NCBI RefSeq assembly: GCF_000283155.1
Contig: NW_004454177.1
Coordinates: 24,405,912 to 24,469,911 of the forward strand
Origin: Ceratotherium simum simum
Lineage: Eukaryota; Chordata; Mammalia; Perissodactyla; Rhinocerotidae
Length of the DNA: 64,000 bases
Direction of reading: 5' to 3'
How positions within the stretch are numbered: the stretch's first letter is position 1; the number at the start of each line of letters is the position of its first letter. The position numbers were made by a program, and so were the translations under genes. This document shows positions 59,496-64,000 of the stretch, piece by piece. The notes below the pieces were generated by a model. That model was given only the letters and a program-made list of their open reading frames with translations, was not told where the DNA came from and did not search any database.

Positions 59496-60639
59496 GCACC
59501 CATTTTGTAGATTAATCCAGAAACATGAAAGAATGTGCCTGAGGCCACATAATGGTGCATTCGTCCATTGCTGAACTTCTGGGGTCCTTTCCTGGGTCAC
59601 CCACCTGTAGCTGATGCTGTCACTGCCTCACTCATACCTTCCTGGGATTCACCTCTACATAGTAATGCTGACACCTAAGATTCTGTCTAAGGGTTTTGTT
59701 TCTGGCGGCAGGTTCACTCTCAGCCCGCGTGCAGAGTACACACAGAGTGCTGGACAGTTCACGCCTGGAAAAGGCTCTCGACAATTAGTGAACAGGGATT
59801 TGATGGATCGATACCCTAGCTTCTTCAGTCCTTGGCTGAGATAACTCTGAGGCTTCTTTCTACACCATTTCCCAGAATTCTCCAGTGGAGTTAAGTTCTA
59901 ATTGCCTACCGTAGGGGCTGGCTTGATAATGCACTTCTTTTTGGGGCTTCTTCTCTCCCTATTATACTTTCCCACTTTCCTACAATTGATTCCTATTATT
60001 ATCTCCCAAATTAGCTCCTTTCACTCAGTCTTTGCTTGAGGTCTGCTTCTGGCGGGGAACCCACACCAAAATACGGTCTCCATGTCCATCTGGTCTAAGT
60101 CATCATTCCTGTTTATAGACTTAAGATCAGGCAGCAGGGGATCCAGAAAGAGCTGAACAATCTCTAAAGCCTCTATTAAGCAGATGAAATTCTCCTTTAA
60201 TAATATATCCTCCCAACTTTGTAGTAGATTTAATATTTAAATTATCTTTCAAAATATGCCCAACCTGAAATGATCTCTTTGTTGATCCTTTCCTCTGTTT
60301 TATGAATATGCTCATGTTTGTCCCCTTCAAAAAAATTAACCTTTCCTTGACGCTGTGGCCTCCTCTAGTTTCTGCTGAAGTCACTGAAACTTCTTTGGCA
60401 AAAAGATCCAGTAAGCATATTGCCAAATCTAACAGACACCTTTTTATTTTTACCTTATATGGAAGCTTTAATGCAGTCTTATTTTTTCTTTATAGTTTAG
60501 GATTTATGACATATTTTCTTACTCCAAAATCAGATAATTATCCTCCTGTATTTTCTCAGAGATTTAAGGTTCAATTTTTACATTTAGATCCTATTGTAGT
60601 TGGAATTTATATTTTTTGTAGTACAAAGGCCTTCATATA
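59496..60639. other. Unassigned sequence
   Basis: Short frames (59614-59844 +, 60127-60426 -, 60302-60640 +) have no recognised domain. No repeat is recognised. Confidence 0.35.
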
Positions 60640-62085
60640 GACGGTGAAATTGAACACTCACTTCTTCTGAAACCCTTCCACTCCAGTGTCTTTGATTCTT
60701 CTTTTCATCTGCTTCTCCTCCTACATTTCTAACCACTCTTTCATTTCTTCTTTGTGTTTTCTTCCTCTGCCCACTCTGGGAATTCCCCTAAGGCCTGACC
60801 CTTGGCCCACTCTTCTTTTCCAGTCACATTTTCCTTTTGGGCAATCTTACCCCCACCTTGATATTAATATTCTTCTTTTGTATTTATACATTTCCTGTTG
60901 CACAGGCATCTTACAATCAACAAATTCAAAAGTAACAATTGGGATTTTTGCATCCCATCTCTGAAACTTCCTGTTTCTCCTGTATTCTAGTTTGATTAAT
61001 TGACTACCATCTGCCCACTTACACGTCAGAAGTCCTAATCTTAGATTCTCTCTTCATTCTTGCCTCAAATCACACTTCAATAAATTAATCATCAAGCTCT
61101 GATTATTTTAATTCCCAAATATTTACGTATCACCCCCCAGGTCCCACCCACATCTCTACTGATCTGCTCAATACATTCATAATATTTCGCCTAGATCATT
61201 TAGGTACTTTCTGTTTTCAGTACTGTACTACTCAAACCCATTTTCCTGACTGCCTCCAGAGTGGTACAATAGTGGTAGAAATTATTACTGCTCACCAATA
61301 TTTCAAGTTCTTCTTCCCTGCTGCACAGAGAAAAACCCAGCCTTTCCAGACCTCTTGCAGCTGAGTAGGACCATGTGACTTCTTTGGGCAATGGTTTATG
61401 TAGGGAAGTGGCTATTTTCAGGTGAAGGCGATGAAAGGCCCATGTGTAAGTTTCCAGTCTCTAGTCCCCTGCATTATCAACCAAAAAACATGGTGCAGCA
61501 CTGTTAGCCAGGATTCCTCAGGGAACATCTAGGTCTGAGTTCTCAGTTCCTCCAGCCAAAGTCACAAAAATTTGGGGGTTAATTTGTTACCACAGTTTAA
61601 CAGACTACCATGATTGATAGAACATCTTAAAATTTTGATCATGTCATTCTCCTACATAAAATCCTGCAATAGTTTTCTGATTGTTCTTGAAGTATGGTCT
61701 AAGCAACTTAAAGAGCAAAGGAAGGACTCTCAAATGTGACCTCTGCTCATTTTCATCACTTACGTGCAGTACCTTCACTTGATGTACTAATATACTGAAT
61801 GCTTATTTTTTTTTTGCAATTCCCATACAATTAATGCCTTCACACCTTTATTCATACTGTTATCTCTATCTTGAGTTCTCATTCTTCTATTATTTAATTG
61901 GATAACTTCTATTTAAACTTTAAGATTCTATTCAGGTGTCAGCACCTCCAAGAAGGTTTTTTTAAACTTTCAAGCTGATTGTAAATGTCTCTAGGAAATG
62001 TTTGATATTTATCTCTTTTATCCTCAGCTTCTAGCACACTGCCTTATACTTAATAGGCACTCAATAGATGTTTCTGGAACTCATC
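60640..62085 (+). mobile_element. L2 LINE, sense, split by an LTR-like element
   Basis: 60640-61235 and 61619-62085 are consecutive L2 3' parts ('cttacacgtcagaagtccta', 'gattctctcttcattcttgc', then 'gatcatgtcattctcctaca', 'aaaatcctgcaatagttttc', 'tctagcacactgccttatac', 'ggcactcaatagatgtttct'). The middle is occupied by a different sequence (61236-61618). Confidence 0.75.
61236..61618 (+). mobile_element. MLT-like LTR inserted in L2
   Basis: 'cagcctttccagacctcttg', 'cagctgagtaggaccatgtg' and 'cttctttgggcaatggttta', followed by the end 'gttaccacagtttaacagac', resemble an old MaLR-type LTR (related to copies with 'ccatgtgactaagttctgg'). Boundaries are approximate and no duplication was identified. 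Confidence 0.5.
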
Positions 62086-62384
62086 TCACAAAATTATTCC
62101 AAGACAAATAATAACAAAGGAAAGACTTAGTCATTTAATCAGACTTATTTTCTTCACAAGACCAAAATACATCATTTTTATTCATAAATAAATTGAATTG
62201 ATCAGTTTTTTAAATAAAATAAGATATAGTGAATAACACAAACCTCTTTTAGTGTATTTATGCCCTTCGCTTATTTAACTATCCATTCACTAAATACACA
62301 TTAAGACAGAAGAGATAATCTTTAAGGGATCTTACTAAGCCTTGGGAAAAATTAGGTCTCTCAGTCCAAGGAACCATAGCTATT
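62086..62384. other. Unassigned AT-rich sequence
   Basis: No gene or family recognised. Confidence 0.4.
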
Positions 62385-62666
62385 TCCTGCAGTGACTTCT
62401 TCATTTGCTCCCCATTTCTATCTTTGCCCTCTTATATTTTTTCTTCCAAACAGTAGCCAGAGTGATCCTTTTTAAAAAAATTGAGCATGTCTCTTCTCTG
62501 TCCAATGGCTTTGCATTTTATTAGAAGCAAAATCCAATATCCTTATTATATTGCATCATACCACACATGATTTTAACCCACTACCTCTCTGATCTCAACT
62601 CTTTCTATCTCTCTGTTGCTCACTCTGATCCAACAACGTCCTTGCATTGACATTCCTCAAATATAC

Positions 62667-63264
62667 AGTTACGGATTGAATTGTGTCAACTTCAAAATTC
62701 ATATGTTGAAGGTCTAACTCCTAATGTGACTGTACTTAGAGATACGGCCTTTAAAGAGGTAATTAAGGCTAAAAGAGGGCCGGCCCCGTGGCTTAGCGGT
62801 TAAGTGCGTGTGCTCCGCTGCTGGTGGCCCGGGTTTGGATCCCAGATGCGCACCCACACACCGCTTCTCCCGCCATGCTGAGGCCGCGTCCCACATACAG
62901 CAACTAGAAGGATGTGCAGCTATGACATACAACTATCTACTGGGGCTTTGGGGGAAAAAAAAGGCTAAAAGAGGTCATAAAGGTGGGGTCCTAATCCAAT
63001 AAGACTGGTGTCCTTATGAGGAGGGATGCACACACAGAGAAAAGGGCATGTGAGGACACAGAGACAAGGCGGCCATCTACAAGCCATGGAGGCAGCCATC
63101 TACAAGCCACGGAGGGAGCCATCTACAAGCCTCAGGAGAAACCAGACCTGCTGACACCTTGATTTTGGACTTTCAGCCTCCAGAAGTGTGAGAAAATAAA
63201 TTTCTGTTGTTTAAGCCACCCAGTCTGTGGTATAATTTTATGGCAGCCCTTGCAAACTAATATC
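62667..63264 (+). mobile_element. MLT1 (MLT1A/B-type) LTR inside L2, split by an ERE
   Basis: Text 'acggattgaattgtgtcaac', 'aaattcatatgttgaaggtc' and 'gagatacggcctttaaagag' runs up to the ERE at 62778. It resumes at 62974 with 'gtcataaaggtggggtccta', 'gactggtgtccttatgagg', 'gctgacaccttgattttgga', 'cctccagaagtgtgagaaaa', 'taaatttctgttgtttaagc' and ends 'tgcaaactaatatc'. At 63070-63130 the 'gccatctacaagcc' unit occurs three times in tandem, one more sign of local duplication. Confidence 0.9.
62778..62960 (+). mobile_element. ERE1 SINE with perfect 13-bp target duplication
   Basis: The head ggccggccccgtggcttagc carries the Pol III A-box, then 'ggcccgggtttggatcccag' the B-box, then 'ctcccgccatgctgaggccg', 'aactagaaggatgtgcagct' and the A-rich tail. 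Identical repeats aaggctaaaagag lie at 62765-62777 and 62961-62973. It is close to the equine ERE1 consensus and CpG-rich, so it is a young insertion. Confidence 0.97.
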
Positions 63265-63645
63265 ATATCAAACATGTCAAGGATACTGACACCTTTATAT
63301 TTGCTGTTCCCTCTGCCTAGAACAATCTTATCCAAGATATCTGTGTGGCTTCCTATTTTGTCATTGGTCTCTGCTCAAATATGAACTGATCACATGGATG
63401 TTCCCTGACAAACATCTACAAAACTATACCCCTACCATTCTTTATCTCCTTTAGCCTGTTTTATTGTTTTATAGATATTATCACCACTTTGTATGTACTT
63501 ATTTGTTTATTCTTGCTCTTTTCCCACTAGAATATAAGTTTCCCTATGAGAGGGGCTTTGTATCTTTTTTCACTACTGTATCTCCAGGCCTTAGAACAAC
63601 TTCTTGCATATAGCAGGAACTAAATAAACATATGCTAAAAGAGAG

Positions 63646-64000
63646 AATGCATTAATTAGTTAATTATTAATTAATTAATAAGACTTTTTTGTCAAAGAGA
63701 TTTTAACCTAATGGAGGGTATAGGTGTATAACTACAGTGAAAATAATTTTATATAAATATCATACATGGATATAAGCAAAGCATTATGCTGGTAAAGAAC
63801 AATAACCAGTCATTTTAACTAGCAGGTCTAATTACCAGCTACCAACCCTATATAAGCCTATATATATAAATTGGGAGCATTTTCCTCTCATTTCCTCTCA
63901 TTGTCTTTTCTTCTTTTTTCTTTGTTGTGATCTGACAGCTCTTTCTCTCTCATTTTGAATAATTTCCCCTTGTATTACTGATGTGCTTTTTTTTTTTTTT
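63646..64000. other. Unassigned AT-rich sequence ending in a T-run
   Basis: TTAATTAA-type runs at about 63653-63682, a duplicated 'cattttcctctcatttcctc' tract at about 63876-63900, and a T-run from 63988 to the window end that may be the inverted A-tail of a further SINE or LINE beyond the edge. Confidence 0.5.

Larger units (their letters stand above)
62385..63645 (+). mobile_element. L2 LINE 3' end, split by an MLT1 LTR
   Basis: 62385-62666 ('agtagccagagtgatccttt', 'gcatgtctcttctctgtcca', 'gatctcaactctttctatct') continues at 63265 with 'tgctgttccctctgcctaga', 'ggtctctgctcaaatatgaa', 'ccactagaatataagtttcc', 'actgtatctccaggcctta' and a degraded 3' terminus. Both halves are consecutive in the L2 3' end. 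Confidence 0.85.

Noticed and set aside
62778..62850. tRNA gene
   Set aside because: The head resembles tRNA with A- and B-boxes, but it is part of a SINE with an A-rich tail and target duplication.
62808..63002. Frame on ERE1 (64 codons)
   Set aside because: Inside the SINE body; not a gene.
1..64000. CRISPR arrays, operons, riboswitches, phage or plasmid origins
   Set aside because: The repeats present are eukaryotic interspersed and simple repeats; nothing prokaryotic is visible.

Overview
The window is mammalian nuclear DNA, most probably from an equid or another odd-toed ungulate. The pointer is four tRNA-derived SINEs of the equine ERE type, at 764-963, 33617-33843, 57954-58148 and 62778-62960, together with L1, L2, MIR, MaLR/MLT1 and Tigger copies of general mammalian type. 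The sequence is AT-rich and CpG-poor. No complete host protein-coding gene is recognisable, and nothing resembles a bacterial operon, CRISPR array or functional RNA gene. It reads as a gene desert or the inside of a very long intron. Bases 1-169 are an assembly gap (N). All family names come from recognition of consensus features by eye; no RepeatMasker or database search was possible.

Layout. 170-13000: mostly unassigned sequence with an L1 stub at the gap edge, one ERE, several MIRs, an old antisense L1 and microsatellites. 12690-13290: an AT-rich block with homeodomain/POU-like motifs, followed by a possible 64-nt exon with good splice signals. 13738-16470: a MER5-like fragment, an old L1 and antisense class III (ERVL-like) retroviral interior. 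16480-21440: a decayed class I (gammaretrovirus-like) endogenous retrovirus on the + strand with RT, RNase H, integrase and Env-TM remnants, all broken. 22500-27381: unassigned DNA with MIR and MER5 pieces. 27382-30368: an end-to-end Tigger (pogo superfamily) DNA transposon with TA duplications and a dead transposase. 30655-34000: a solo LTR inside an L2, a MaLR LTR with a perfect 5-bp duplication, and an ERE inside an MLT1-like LTR. 34341-41989: an old truncated L1 split by a nearly full-length younger L1, itself dead. 42000-55200: mostly unassigned, with some non-repetitive stretches that could be conserved elements and two small open frames near 46.7-47.3 kb. 55200-63645: L2 copies hosting MLT1 LTRs, one of which hosts an ERE.

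No genes here work together. The coherent story is layered transposition: several insertions can be ordered in time because their target-site duplications are still readable. The main non-transposon leads are the candidate exon at 13219-13282 with its upstream block, and the small open frames at 7016-7282, 46695-46850 and 47024-47305.
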